Shown here: positions 11,542 through 23,272 of the stretch, piece after piece
Layout of the letters: every line of letters begins with the position of its first letter
How positions within the stretch are numbered: the stretch's first letter is position 1
NCBI GenBank assembly: GCA_030770535.1
Contig: JASVEC010000023.1
Location: forward strand, 186,001 to 250,000
Direction of reading: 5' to 3'
Length of the DNA stretch: 64,000 bases
From: Batkoa obscura
Taxonomy: Eukaryota; Entomophthoromycota; Entomophthoromycetes; Entomophthorales; Batkoaceae
Program-made: the position numbers and the translations under genes
Notes under the pieces: model-generated
Told to the model about the DNA's origin: nothing
Seen by the model: only the letters and a program-made list of their open reading frames with translations
Database searches by the model: none

Positions 11542-13594
11542 ATTTATTTAAAAATGAATTTTTTATTATTTCAAAATTGGAATCGAATTATTTTAAGTTA
11601 GAGTTGGGATCGTATTTTGGGATTTAAATAAAAATTCTTTAAACTAATGTTACTAAATCTAAGCAATATCAAATAAGATTTATACATAGTTGTTGAATTA
11701 GAACAAAATTCGTAATCTTAATTTATTCCATAGCGTAACTTTTGATTGTTAGGTATCATTTATAAAAGATACATTAATGCTAATAATGCTATTATTATGT
11801 GGTATTTTTATTACTACTTGTACTATAAAATAAAGTTATGTAAAACTAACAACACACTGATAACACTTGAGCAAGAGATATATGATCCCTTGGTTTTATT
11901 AGCTATAGCTCTATGCTTATTTTAGTATATAAGATATAACCTTGATGAAATAATTTTTATCAAAACAAAGTGCTTATAATTAAGTTTAATATTTATGCTA
12001 CATTATAACATTATAATAAACCTTTATTTTCCTTTTAATTTAATAGTTTTTATAACATTTTAAGTATTAAATGAATATCTACATTGAAAATTTTAAGCTT
12101 TTAATTTATAAATTTAATATAAACTATTACCATTCGCGATTTAATGTTTTTTATTTAAATTTATTGTAGTGGAAGTATAGCCAAAAATGAAATAGCTGGT
12201 TTGAATTTTTTAGAACAATAACAGAATTCAAATATGTAAATGAATTGTTTAATATTTATAATTTAACAGATGTCTGATTTATAAACCTTACCTTTATACT
12301 TTTATAGCAGTAAAATTACTATAAAGATATACATGGGGATGTATTTTTGTGCTTAAGAATTTTACTAACAGACTTTCCGCTTAAATAGCGCTCAAAAAAT
12401 CGAAAAAATAATGAAGTCAGAAAAAACACTCTCACATGTTAATTTCAAACATCTGATGATAATTTCTCAATAAATAAAACATCATAGATCTAGCAACTAT
12501 TCAAAAGTTCTAATACTTTATTTTATATACTAATTGTTTTTGGAGTTGTAGAGTATTAGACCAAATATGCTTGTCATTATTTTAAAATCGAATAGAAGGC
12601 TTTAATAATCTAAAACTGTGTTTATTGCTTATTTATTACAATTGTTTCTAAAAATTATAAACCCATTTAAATTAAACTCACATCAATATCTTTATAGTCA
12701 TATTTACTAATATCATAAACATTATATCGTTTATAATGTTTTCAACAAAATGCCTACTATTTTATTATTATGACCCTAAAAATTGTTCTTATAAAAACAA
12801 CAAAAAGTTAAATTTGATAAGTTAGTAATAATAACTATCAAAATTAGGAGTAAAATAATTAATAATTAATGTGTTAGTAGTAGTATGCTAGTAAAAATCA
12901 TTAAATATTATCAGTGATATACTAATAGTTTTTTATAGAAGGCACTTCGTCCTTTAAAAGTTCATTAATCATGCTAGATTCTTATTGTGATTAAGATGAA
13001 ATCTATATAATATTATATAAGCTTAATAAAAACAAGAATAAACTTCATTGTATAACTTATAATGTTATTCAAACCAATTTTATTGGATAAGATAGTAAAA
13101 AAAAATTTTTAAATATGTACTACTATCGTTTTTAAATTTTAACAACTATTGCTCTTGAAAACAAGTCAAGAAATAATTTTGTAAAATGTTTAATTTAAGC
13201 AATACAGAATTTACTCAAGTCCAATGTTTTTATTATTTATTCGATAAACTATATAAACACTACAGTGTTTTTAGATAATGAAAATCCTAAAAATTTACTT
13301 TTTCAATTCTACCAAAGTAAAAGTTAAAAATTTGCCATTTTTAGTTTAATAAGATCTGAATTTAAAACCAGCAAACCTTGAAGGTATGCAGCATGATTGG
13401 CTATTTTTCTTAATGATATTCAAAGTCTGTCAGCGATCAAAAATAACTTTAATAAATACAAAATTAAAGAAGTAATAAGTGACTGCTTTTTTAAAAAACT
13501 TAAATATTTGTTACTTCAAAGTACAAGTTGATAGTTATAATAGTTATATAATTTTAATTTTTATAGAGTTTGTTTGTTTTTAGTTTATAAACAT
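11542..13594. other. Gene-free AT-rich 2-kb stretch
   Basis: Long A/T runs, no open frame that looks coding on either strand, and one full-length TIR element at 12331-12439. It provides the upstream region of the 18-repeat cysteine-rich gene; no clear promoter element stands out. Confidence 0.55.
12331..12439 (+). mobile_element. ~108-bp TIR element (copy 2)
   Basis: The left end ACATGGGGATGTATTTTTG and right end ACTCTCACATGT flank the conserved inner blocks AAGAATTTTACTAAC and AAATAGCGCTC. It is non-coding and the right terminus has diverged from the consensus ATCCCCATA. Confidence 0.75.
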
Positions 13595-16500
13595 ATGAAA
13601 TTATCCAAACTTTCTTTTTTCATTGTGCAGGTCACATGGATTATCGCTAGAAAAAGTTACAATGATGGCGATGACTGCCCAGCTTCAGGAGAAAAATGTA
13701 CTTATGATGGGGGCTCTTACCAACTAAGGGACTATGGCACCCCTCCATGCTGGAGCGCTGTCGATAAAGAATGGAAGTGCAAACCTAGAGTAAATGAATC
13801 GAACTGTCCAGAAGGATTTATAGATGTTGAAGACACATGTGGCTTTGATCCTCTTCCTCCACCACAATGTCCTTTACCTGATGATAATTGCAAATTGGAA
13901 GGCAACATATTTATTGCCAAAAATGCAAGTAAGAAAGAAGACGATTTCCCTTACTGTTGGAATAAAAATCCTGATAATACATGGTCCTGTAAAAGTAGCT
14001 CGGCAGAATGCGATATCAATGGCAAGGATTTAAGAGAATGTTTCAAACTAAAACCTGTTTGTCCAAAACTCCCAACAGAAACATGTCGCTTTGGTTTAAC
14101 GCTAGACGTGCCAGCGAGTGGACCATATATCAACAATGCAGTATGCTGGAGCAAGAATTCAAATGGTGAATGGGAATGTAAAAAGAAAGAAGGTTTTGAT
14201 TGTGCTCAGTATGAACTAGATATTACAAACTGTTTCAAAAAGAAATTATGTCCCGAAAGAAAAGATCCATGTCTTTATGATGCTAAAGTTTATAAAATTG
14301 ATACTATAGGTGCACCAAAATGTTGGAGTAAAACTAGCTTTGGTTGGAATTGTAAATTCCCTCCAGCAGGAACCGATACATGTAAAAATGAAGATACTGA
14401 TATCGATACGTGTTTTCCAGAAGATAAAATATCATGCCCTAAATCTTATTATGATGCTTGCAAATCTAGTAACTCGACCTATATTGCTGGCGATCCAGGA
14501 GATAACGATTGTTGGTCAAAAACCAAAGACGGAGATTGGAGCTGTAGGCCAAAACCAAATAATTCAAGCATTTGTGGTAGAGGTGAAGTTGATGTATCTA
14601 TTTGTGGGGTACCTCCATTACCCTCTCCTGGTTGTCCAACCAAATACAATGAAACCTGTAGATCGATTGATGACTCAGATGAATTGGCTGGAGAGCCAAA
14701 TGAGTTCGTTTGCTGGAAAAAGAACGCTTTAAAAAAATGGGTATGTTCGCCAAAAACCAATGGAAAAAACACTTGTGAGCCTGGAAATTTAGATATAACC
14801 TCGTGTACTTTAGAACCCCCACCAGTGCCGGAGTGCCCCAAAGATTACTTCACACCATGTAAAGATATCGATAATAAAGAGTTCTTAGCGGGCAAACCAT
14901 TAGGCAATGTATGCTGGTATAATTCTGGCTTCAATAGATGGGGTTGTACAGCGAGATCTAAAGCAACAAATCTATGTGAACACGGCTTATTAGACATTAC
15001 TAGATGCAATATTGAACTTCCCACCCCTCCTCCATGCCCATCAGATACTGAAACTACATGTATAACACCGAATGGCATAATAAATAGATCCAATGTCCAA
15101 AATAACGTATGCTGGTCAATTAAAAACAAGAAATGGCATTGTAATCCAAAACCCAAAGGTAGTGTGAATTGTGATGTAGGTGAGCTTGATATATCCCAAT
15201 GTTCTGGTATATCAAAACTACCATTTAATTGCCCAAAAGAATATCAAACTCTTTGTAAAAGCAAGGAGGGTTTTAAGGCTTTTGGTAGAATAAAGCATAA
15301 CTTTTGCTGGAAGCAAGACACATCCACTAAATCATGGGAGTGCCAAACTAAAGTAAATGGTACATGTAAAGAAGGTTTTCTCGATATACAGCTATGTTCT
15401 AAACCAGAAATTCCTGCTTTTAACAAAATGTGCCCTTCAAAGTATGAAACTTACTGTAAATCTAAAGACGGTTATAAAATGGCAGGAGAGGAAACAAAAG
15501 ACATATGCTGGGAAATCGATAGTAATGGAGATTATATTTGCGAGGGTTTATTAGAAAATACGAATAGATGTAAACCATTAAAAATTAACATTTTAGCATG
15601 TAGTTTGCTCCCTCCAAGCCCACCAAAGTGCCCAACAAAGTCAACCGATTATTGTATGGCTGGAGGGCGTAAAATTATAGCTGGAGAAGTTAAAATTAAT
15701 TCTTGTTGGGGTATTAGTCCTTCAGGAGGATATTACTGTATTCCTAAAGAATCCAATGGAACTTGTAAACCAAGCTTAGTAGACATAGATAAGTGTAATA
15801 TTCCTGCTCCTCAACCCACCCCTTGCCCTAAAAGAAATGATAAATGTCATTATCAAGGAAAATCATATGGAATTTATGATGAGTTGACACCAAAATGTTG
15901 GGTGAAAGATCAAGAGAAATGGGAGTGTGAGCCTATTTTTTCCCAATCAGCAAAATGCCCAGGTAATGCTGTTGATATTAGCAAATGCTTTCCTCCACTG
16001 CCAAAATGCCCTGCCTCCTTTACCAGTGTATGTCAAGCTCCAAATTCTGAGCAAAAAATTATGGCTGGGAAACCTGGCAATAATGTTTGCTGGAATAAAA
16101 ATAAGCAAGGAGATTGGGAGTGCTACCCAATGGATATTGGTGAGAAATATTGCAGTCCAGGATTTCTAGATGTCACTACATGTTCATTACCTTACCCAAA
16201 AGCTCCATCATGTCCAAAGAGTTATACAGATGTAAGTTTTAGTGACAAGAAACTCGTCCTAGCTGGTGAGCCTGGAATAAATGTATGTTGGTCTTTCCAA
16301 GGAAATAATAGATGGATTAGTTCACCAAGGCCAAACAAATATTTGGCATGTAAACCAGGTGACTTAGATATCACTACATGTAACTTTGTTAAACCAAACC
16401 CTCCACCATGTCCAGAAAAATATCAAACGCGCTGCACTAAGGGAAGTGATTCAATTTTAGCAGGTAAACCTGGAAAGAATGTATGCTGGAGATATAATGG

Positions 16501-17167
16501 AAAATCGTGGGATTGTAATCCTAAGGAAGAAAGTCTTGAAGAGTGTAGATATAATGAAATAAATGTTAATAAATGTAGTTTGGAAGCTCCAGAAACCCCA
16601 AGCTGTCCTAAGGATTATTTAACAGAATGTGAAGATAGTGAGGGTAAAAAACATACTATTAGTAACCCTGGAGGAAAAATATGTTGGTTTTATGATTTTT
16701 CAGATGGATTTAATTGGAAATGCTCTTCGCCTTTGAGCAAAGGTAAAGTTGGATGCAATGATAATCAATTAGATATCAGCAAATGTGAGATTAAGAAGCC
16801 CGCTACTCCAGAATGTCCACCTATTTCAGCAGTTTGTAAGATGAATAACAAAGTTTATGAACTCAAAGATTCTAAGTCACCATCTTGTTGGAAGCCCGGT
16901 TATGTAGGATATGATTGTATTAATAAGGTGGAAGGCAATCCAGCTGAAGTATGCCCATTAGGCTACGTTAATAAAGATATATGTAAATATGAGGTACCGG
17001 AATGTCCTCCCAAAACCTCTATTTGTCGTTCTGAATACAGTATTCATAAATTTAGTGATGAAAGTACTCCTAACTGCTGGTCAAAGTTCAACTACCAATG
17101 GAAATGTATGAAGCCTGAACATGGTGATAAGTGTCCTATCAATTCTATTGACATTAAAAAATGCTAA
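13595..17167 (+). CDS. Secreted protein of 18 tandem six-cysteine modules
   Basis: One uninterrupted exon of 1190 residues. The open frame extends slightly upstream, but the first ATG (13595) starts a plausible signal peptide, MKLSKLSFFIVQVTWIIA. The rest consists of 18 modules of about 55-70 residues. Each reads CP-x(4-8)-C-x(14-24)-CW-x(7-12)-C-x(7-14)-C-x(8-11)-C, usually with an aromatic or Trp just before Cys4 and (L/V/I)DI before Cys6. Modules are joined by Pro-rich linkers such as PLPPPQ and KPNPPP. Two subtypes alternate: modules 1, 4, 12, 17 and 18 carry a D-x-x-(S/T/A)P-x-CW loop, while most of 5-15 carry an AGxPGxNVCW-like loop. There is no transmembrane segment or GPI signal at the C-terminus. 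I know no named domain with this pattern. Extracellular repeat proteins of this type are often adhesins or wall/matrix proteins, but that is inference. Confidence 0.9.
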   Translation: MKLSKLSFFIVQVTWIIARKSYNDGDDCPASGEKCTYDGGSYQLRDYGTPPCWSAVDKEWKCKPRVNESNCPEGFIDVEDTCGFDPLPPPQCPLPDDNCKLEGNIFIAKNASKKEDDFPYCWNKNPDNTWSCKSSSAECDINGKDLRECFKLKPVCPKLPTETCRFGLTLDVPASGPYINNAVCWSKNSNGEWECKKKEGFDCAQYELDITNCFKKKLCPERKDPCLYDAKVYKIDTIGAPKCWSKTSFGWNCKFPPAGTDTCKNEDTDIDTCFPEDKISCPKSYYDACKSSNSTYIAGDPGDNDCWSKTKDGDWSCRPKPNNSSICGRGEVDVSICGVPPLPSPGCPTKYNETCRSIDDSDELAGEPNEFVCWKKNALKKWVCSPKTNGKNTCEPGNLDITSCTLEPPPVPECPKDYFTPCKDIDNKEFLAGKPLGNVCWYNSGFNRWGCTARSKATNLCEHGLLDITRCNIELPTPPPCPSDTETTCITPNGIINRSNVQNNVCWSIKNKKWHCNPKPKGSVNCDVGELDISQCSGISKLPFNCPKEYQTLCKSKEGFKAFGRIKHNFCWKQDTSTKSWECQTKVNGTCKEGFLDIQLCSKPEIPAFNKMCPSKYETYCKSKDGYKMAGEETKDICWEIDSNGDYICEGLLENTNRCKPLKINILACSLLPPSPPKCPTKSTDYCMAGGRKIIAGEVKINSCWGISPSGGYYCIPKESNGTCKPSLVDIDKCNIPAPQPTPCPKRNDKCHYQGKSYGIYDELTPKCWVKDQEKWECEPIFSQSAKCPGNAVDISKCFPPLPKCPASFTSVCQAPNSEQKIMAGKPGNNVCWNKNKQGDWECYPMDIGEKYCSPGFLDVTTCSLPYPKAPSCPKSYTDVSFSDKKLVLAGEPGINVCWSFQGNNRWISSPRPNKYLACKPGDLDITTCNFVKPNPPPCPEKYQTRCTKGSDSILAGKPGKNVCWRYNGKSWDCNPKEESLEECRYNEINVNKCSLEAPETPSCPKDYLTECEDSEGKKHTISNPGGKICWFYDFSDGFNWKCSSPLSKGKVGCNDNQLDISKCEIKKPATPECPPISAVCKMNNKVYELKDSKSPSCWKPGYVGYDCINKVEGNPAEVCPLGYVNKDICKYEVPECPPKTSICRSEYSIHKFSDESTPNCWSKFNYQWKCMKPEHGDKCPINSIDIKKC

Positions 17168-17420
17168 TTTATTGGTTCTTTAAATAAAACAATTAAACAT
17201 TTTATTTAAATTATTTGTAAAATTTAAAATTTCTAGTTAATTTAAAGACTACCTTTTTGTTTATTATATACATTGATATCATTTTCTTTAAAATAAACTA
17301 TTCTATATTATAAAATGAATGAAATGAAATAAAATCAACACTCTAAACAAAGAAAATTAAGATGTTGTATTAAAAAATGTATTGTAAATAATACATGTGT
17401 AAATAAGATACATCCTTTTT

Positions 17421-18273
<853 letters not shown>

Positions 18274-18588
18274 TCCAAATTATTAAAATCGGTTTATTCA
18301 TCAAATTAATAAAAAATAAAGGTCTTTTAGGCATAAATTCATTTTAATAAAATTTTGTTCTTTAATCGGTTTAGTATTCCCTAAATTATTGTCTTATGTC
18401 TTTAGGTTAATATGAAATTTATGAGTTAGCTATTATTATATGAATTTATAAAGGGGTGTTAATAATCAATCGACAAAATCATATAAACCAGTATGTATCA
18501 TAAATTGTGATATAGCTGTTCAAACGATAAAAGTAAACAAATAGTCAAAATATAATTTTATTTAAATATGCATTTTAAAGTCTTAATC

Positions 18589-19315
18589 TTATACTGGAAG
18601 TCTAAACTTTTGTCCATACATAACCCTAAAAAAGATAAATAACTTAACAAAATTCTATAAAATAAACTTACTTTGTAACATATAGATAAAAGAAATCAGC
18701 ATAAAGGGCAGTCTGAACAATACCTGCAATAACAGTGTAAGGATGAAAAATATTTTCAGTGTTGTAGCGATAGATCCAATTAATTATATAAAGTCCACGA
18801 TAAGCTCCTAAAGCAAAAAGATAATGTGTAGTTATGTTCTCTGCCTCTCCTTTACGAGTTAACATAAATAATTGTGGAAAAATAGCTACCGCTTCTAAAT
18901 AAATAGAAAATGTCCATATAATCTAAAACTATAAGTGATATTAAAATTTTACAGTAATCATTACCTCATAAACCTCAAATTTTTCATGAAACAATAAAGC
19001 CAAGATGGCTGCCCCAACGGCCAAATATTCGGCACGAAATAAGTCATCTCCTTTATTATAGGTAGGCTTCAACTTATATTGCATAAGATATACGACATAA
19101 GCTGATGATGCTATGAAAAAGAGACGCATAACAACAAGATAAAGACTTCCATAGTACCAGAAAAGGTTCAAATAACGGGTACCAAATACAGCCAGATATA
19201 AAACTTGAGACTTTAAAGAAATACCTGAACAAGAGTTGGTTTGAGTGATCTTTAACAATAAAATTAGGATTGATGCTAAGTGTAGCATATCCCCAAGTAA
19301 TCGAAATATATTCAT
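18589..19315 (-). CDS. ERD2: ER lumen protein-retaining receptor (KDEL/HDEL receptor)
   Basis: Three exons (19315-18965, 18922-18672, 18625-18589) give 212 residues, the family's normal size. It begins [13 protein letters not shown] and contains [27 protein letters not shown] and [12 protein letters not shown], all hallmark ERD2 sequences across its seven membrane segments. ERD2 retrieves soluble ER proteins bearing HDEL/KDEL tails from the Golgi. It is head-to-head with EMC7, another ER gene, across a 337-bp gap holding two ATTGG boxes. Confidence 0.97.
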
Positions 19316-19652
19316 TGTGATAAGGATAATCTAATAAAAACAAGTCAAGCAATTTTGTTAAATTTAGTTTTATAGCTCATGTCATCAATATATTTGTTAT
19401 CTTTTTATTAGCTCCTTTTAAAGAAACTTTGGTTTTATTGGCTTAGCCTTTTGTTACAAGTCCTTTTTTATTGGCTTTTAGTGAGTCTAAAATGTGATGT
19501 AACTTTCTTGTCAAAAAACCGAATAAATTTGCCCAAAATTTTATCAAAAACTTAATAACTATTTCATTCAATAAATTAATATAAAAATTGTCGTTTTTAA
19601 ATTCTGTAGCATTATAAATTGAAGTAACATTAATAGAATAATAAATTAAAAA
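19316..19652. promoter_or_regulatory. Shared ERD2/EMC7 promoter gap with CCAAT boxes
   Basis: The gap between two divergently transcribed ER genes holds TTTATTGGCTTAG (ATTGG at 19437) and TTTATTGGCTTTTA (ATTGG at 19470), an evident repeated motif. That one region drives both genes is inferred. Confidence 0.4.
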
Positions 19653-20551
19653 ATGTTTAAATGGTTGTTTGTGATATTATGTTTAATAAAGTAATTAAAA
19701 TCAATAGCTTTTAATAAAGTACTAATATTGCTAGCTTACATCAGGCAACAAAAACATTTAAAATCGAAGGGAGATTGATTCCATCTGAAGATTTTCCAGG
19801 TATATTATATACCAATAGCATCAATTTTACGTAATAAGAATTTAGTTTTAGAAACTTTTACTAGTGCTACACAAGCGCTTTTGAATGGGGGGATTATAAG
19901 GGCTAGAATTCAAAACAACGGGAAGTTTATCTTGTAAATTGTTTAGTATCTATTTTAGTTTGAATAATTAATTTAAAAAGATTTGAAGTTCCAGAAGGCA
20001 ATCACACCGTCTCATTTTCAAGCAACGTCTATCAATTCCCATTGGTATTACTTTTCATTTTTTAGCTATGTTTTATAATTATTATTAGTTGAGAGTTAAT
20101 GTTGGGCAAAAGGATAGTAAAAAAGTGGTAGTTTTTCCACTAAGAGAAGGTGCTGTACTTGATGCTATCGGCGAAGAAGTTGATTACCCTATAAGAGTTT
20201 CCCCAGTGAGGAAATTTGACTATTTTATGGTAATTTGAAAAAGATAGGAAATGGAAAAATATTAAAATGGATGAAATTATAGAAACGAGAAGAATTTAAT
20301 ATTATAAGTTTATTCTCGAACCCCATGCTGTTAATGTCATTGGTCTCTTTGGTATTGGTATTCTTCGGCCCCAAACTTATAGGTTCTCTAGGTAAGTGCT
20401 TATTCAACTATATTCATTATTATAACCCTTTTTAGATGAAGAAACTTTGAAAGAAGTCCAAGAAAATCATGATAGTTTAACTGGTGGTTTTAATTTAGAT
20501 AAATACCAAAATGCTCCATCTCTATCTGAGAGATTAGCCAAATTCACATAA
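19653..20551 (+). CDS. EMC7: ER membrane protein complex subunit 7
   Basis: Seven exons (19653-19690, 19735-19799, 19846-19933, 19981-20044, 20089-20229, 20283-20391, 20436-20551) give 206 residues. A signal peptide (MFKWLFVILCLI) precedes a lumenal beta-sandwich with the family-typical GKFILFEVPEGNHTV stretch. A single membrane span (SNPMLLMSLVSLVLVFFGP) and a short cytosolic tail follow. EMC7 is a lumenal subunit of the EMC insertase for membrane proteins. The sixth exon's acceptor at 20282 was chosen because it keeps the frame open into the membrane segment; a second AG at 20308 breaks it. Confidence 0.9.
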
Positions 20552-20607
20552 TTTAATGTTAATTACATGAATAAAAATATTAATTTTATTACAAATAATT
20601 TGGTAGA

Positions 20608-21796
20608 CTAATAACGTCTTTTCTTATGAAACTCAGGATGATACCGAGAATAGCTCGTTTCTTGATTTCTATTTAATAATTTATCCTCTCTTTCTTTTTC
20701 TTTCTTTTCTCTTCGGAGTCTAGCTTCCCTCAATTTTTGTATACGTAATTCCTATCATAATTATTGTCAGTATAATATTTTAAATTCATTAACGTATATT
20801 ACTTTATCCCCTTCAGAACTTTGTCTGTTCCCTACTTTGATTATTTTCGTATCTCTTTCAGATTTCTCGCTTTCTTTTTTATTTAAACTTGTTCCATAAG
20901 CAGGATTTCTACGCGAGAGTCTCTTTTTAATATCATTTAAAGGATCATTAAATTTCAAAGTATGATGAGATGATATTTTGTCTCTGAACAAAGTTAACAA
21001 AAAAACTTTCAAAAGTAGTAATAAAATACCTTGATAAAACCAATTCATCATTTAGAGTTTCCTTATTTTTGAGATACCATGATCTTTTGATTTGGTCTAG
21101 AAGGTATTAATTTCAAATTACCAAGAAAACTAAAGATAATCACCTTCTTTTCTTACTAAATAATTCTCTTGAGCTTCCTTTTTCTTTTCAATAGCTTTTC
21201 CTTCATCTACTTCCGCTTCATTTTTGTTTGCTATAGTAAATAACTAAAACATTATTAATATTATATAAGAATATAAAGATGTTACTTTTTCAGGTCCTTG
21301 TTCAATAAAGTCCGTAAAAAAATCTTTAGGTATCTCTTTCTTTAAATAACTTCTATCCTCTTTATTAAAATCAACGTTGTTTCTCTCCCATATTGGCTTC
21401 TCTTTCCTCTTTTTATCTTTTACTTCAATAACTGCGTTCCCTTTTTCAGGTACAAAAAGTCCATACTCTTCCTTAATTTCCTCAGTATTTATTATCTCTA
21501 CTTTATTGTTTTTATCATCCTCTAGTTGGTATCTGTTTTTAGCCAATGACCGTAATCTATTTAAGCGTTTTTTATCATTCTATAAAACGTAAATTATATC
21601 AACTTTGAATTACTTTGAATTACTTCTTTCTTTATAACTTCGTCTTTTTCCTCCTGTTCTTTTGCTGCTTCCTCTTCATCTTTCAATACCTTTTCTCGGT
21701 TTTTAGCGCTATAAACATGCCAGCTATAATGATTTTTAAGTATAGATGCTTCTAGCTTTTAGAATAATCCTACCTCTTATGGTGTAAAATATTCAT
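20608..21796 (-). CDS. LENG1/CIR N-terminal-domain protein
   Basis: Seven exons (21796-21774, 21723-21624, 21579-21286, 21243-21144, 21096-21030, 20983-20803, 20751-20608) give 302 residues. The start MNILHHKSWHVYSAKNREKV matches the Cir_N domain (KSWHV...V..DE) of LENG1-type proteins. Conserved downstream blocks are DQIKRSWYLKNKE and a C-terminal basic coiled coil (RLRREKKEKERED) ending in YHPEFHKKRRY. Relatives associate with spliceosomal complexes, so a role in pre-mRNA splicing is likely but inferred. It is head-to-head with NBP35, 187 bp away. Confidence 0.85.
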
Positions 21797-21983
21797 TTTT
21801 ATCAATTTAAACTAAAACAAATTTTGCTTTTTACAGCAATCAACTAATATTATTGAATTCCATGAAATAAAATGAGCCAATAATTGTCATTTACTTTAAA
21901 TAGTTTCAAACTTAGATTACTAATGTTACAAGCAACTATAAAAAACATTCTCATTCAATTATCTAAAATTATAACAAAATAAA
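21797..21983. promoter_or_regulatory. Divergent promoter gap with CCAAT box
   Basis: The 187-bp space between the LENG1-like gene and NBP35 contains GAGCCAATAATTG, with CCAAT at 21877-21881, about 100 bp from both start codons. Confidence 0.4.
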
Positions 21984-23009
21984 ATGGCGAAACCAGAAGA
22001 AGCTCCAGAACACTGCCCAGTAACTTTCAATACATAACTTAGAAGCTATTTAAAAATTTTATTACCAGGGAACAGAATCAAATAATGCTGGAAAAGCAGA
22101 CGCTTGTGCAGGTTGTCCAAATCAACAGATATGTGCAACAGCACCTAAAGGCCCGGATCCAGGTAGGCTTAAAAATAAAATAATTTAGATTAGATTAACC
22201 CAAAATTAGATTTATTCCTAATAAAAGAGAGATTAAGCCAAGTTAAACATAAAATCTTAATTTTAAGCGGGAAAGGAGGAGTAGGAAAGAGTACATTTAC
22301 CACCCAATTAGCTTTAGCTTTAAGTCAAGATGAAGATGTTCAAGTAGGATTGATGGATATCGATATATGTGGGCCAAGTATACCAGTCATGCTAGGTGCA
22401 GAAGAAGAAAAAGTACATCAAACTGCAGCTGGATGGACACCAATCTATGTAAAGGATAATTTAAGTTTAATGAGTATTGGATTCCTTTTAGATGATGAAG
22501 ACGATGCAGTGATATGGAGAGGGCCTAAAAAGAACGGTATAATTAAGCAGTTTTTAAAAGAGGTTGAGTGGGATGATTTGGATTTTATGTTAATGGACAC
22601 GCCACCAGGAACTTCTGACGAGCATCTCAGTATTGTGTCGTTTTTAAAGGAGAGTGGCGTAACCGGGGCTGTTGTGATTACAACCCCATCAGAAGTGGCT
22701 TTATTAGATGTTAGAAAAGAGATTGATTTTTGTAATAAGGTAAAGCTACCCATCTTGGGTGTGGTTGAAAACATGGCAGGCTTTGTATGCCCTAACTGTG
22801 AAAATGAGTCTACTATATTCCCCCCTACTACTGGTGGTGCTAAAAAAATGTGTGAGGAGCTGAACCTTGATTTACTTGGGTCCATTCCTCTGGATCCTAA
22901 ATTGGCCCAATGCTGTGATGAAGGAAAAGACTTTTTACAGCTGTTCCCTAATGCTAAAACTAGTTTGGAATTATTATCCATAGTAGATAAATTAAAGGCT
23001 AAAGTATAA
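21984..23009 (+). CDS. NBP35: Cytosolic Fe-S cluster assembly scaffold NBP35 (NUBP1)
   Basis: Three exons (21984-22019, 22069-22162, 22210-23009) give 309 residues. The N-terminal ferredoxin-like cysteine cluster is split by the introns and has four cysteines in the order C-x13-C-x2-C-x5-C; this separates NBP35 from CFD1. It is followed by the deviant Walker [11 protein letters not shown], the DxD-type [10 protein letters not shown] and a C-terminal CPNC motif that bridges the dimer. With CFD1 it builds [4Fe-4S] clusters for cytosolic and nuclear proteins. Confidence 0.96.
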
Positions 23010-23272
23010 AATAACCAGATTGTATATTCTATTTTAAAGTATTGGGCAGCATTAGGTACTCAGATGACAAATGAGTCAAAATTTTAGTTAAAATATATAT
23101 ATGAAATAAATAAAAATTAAGATTAACTATTAATTTATTACTATTAATTTATATTATGAGTACTTGATGTAATTGAATAGTTGCTTTGTCCTAGCCTAAC
23201 AATAAATAATAAATACCACCACAATTATTTTCTATCTTAAATAGCTTAGATTATTAACATAAATTAAACAAT

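Noticed and set aside
14310-15554. Several overlapping 60-140-codon open frames on both strands within the 18-repeat gene
   Set aside because: They are shadows of the repeat-rich coding frame: their cysteine and glycine codons come from the other frames, and none has its own start context or family match.
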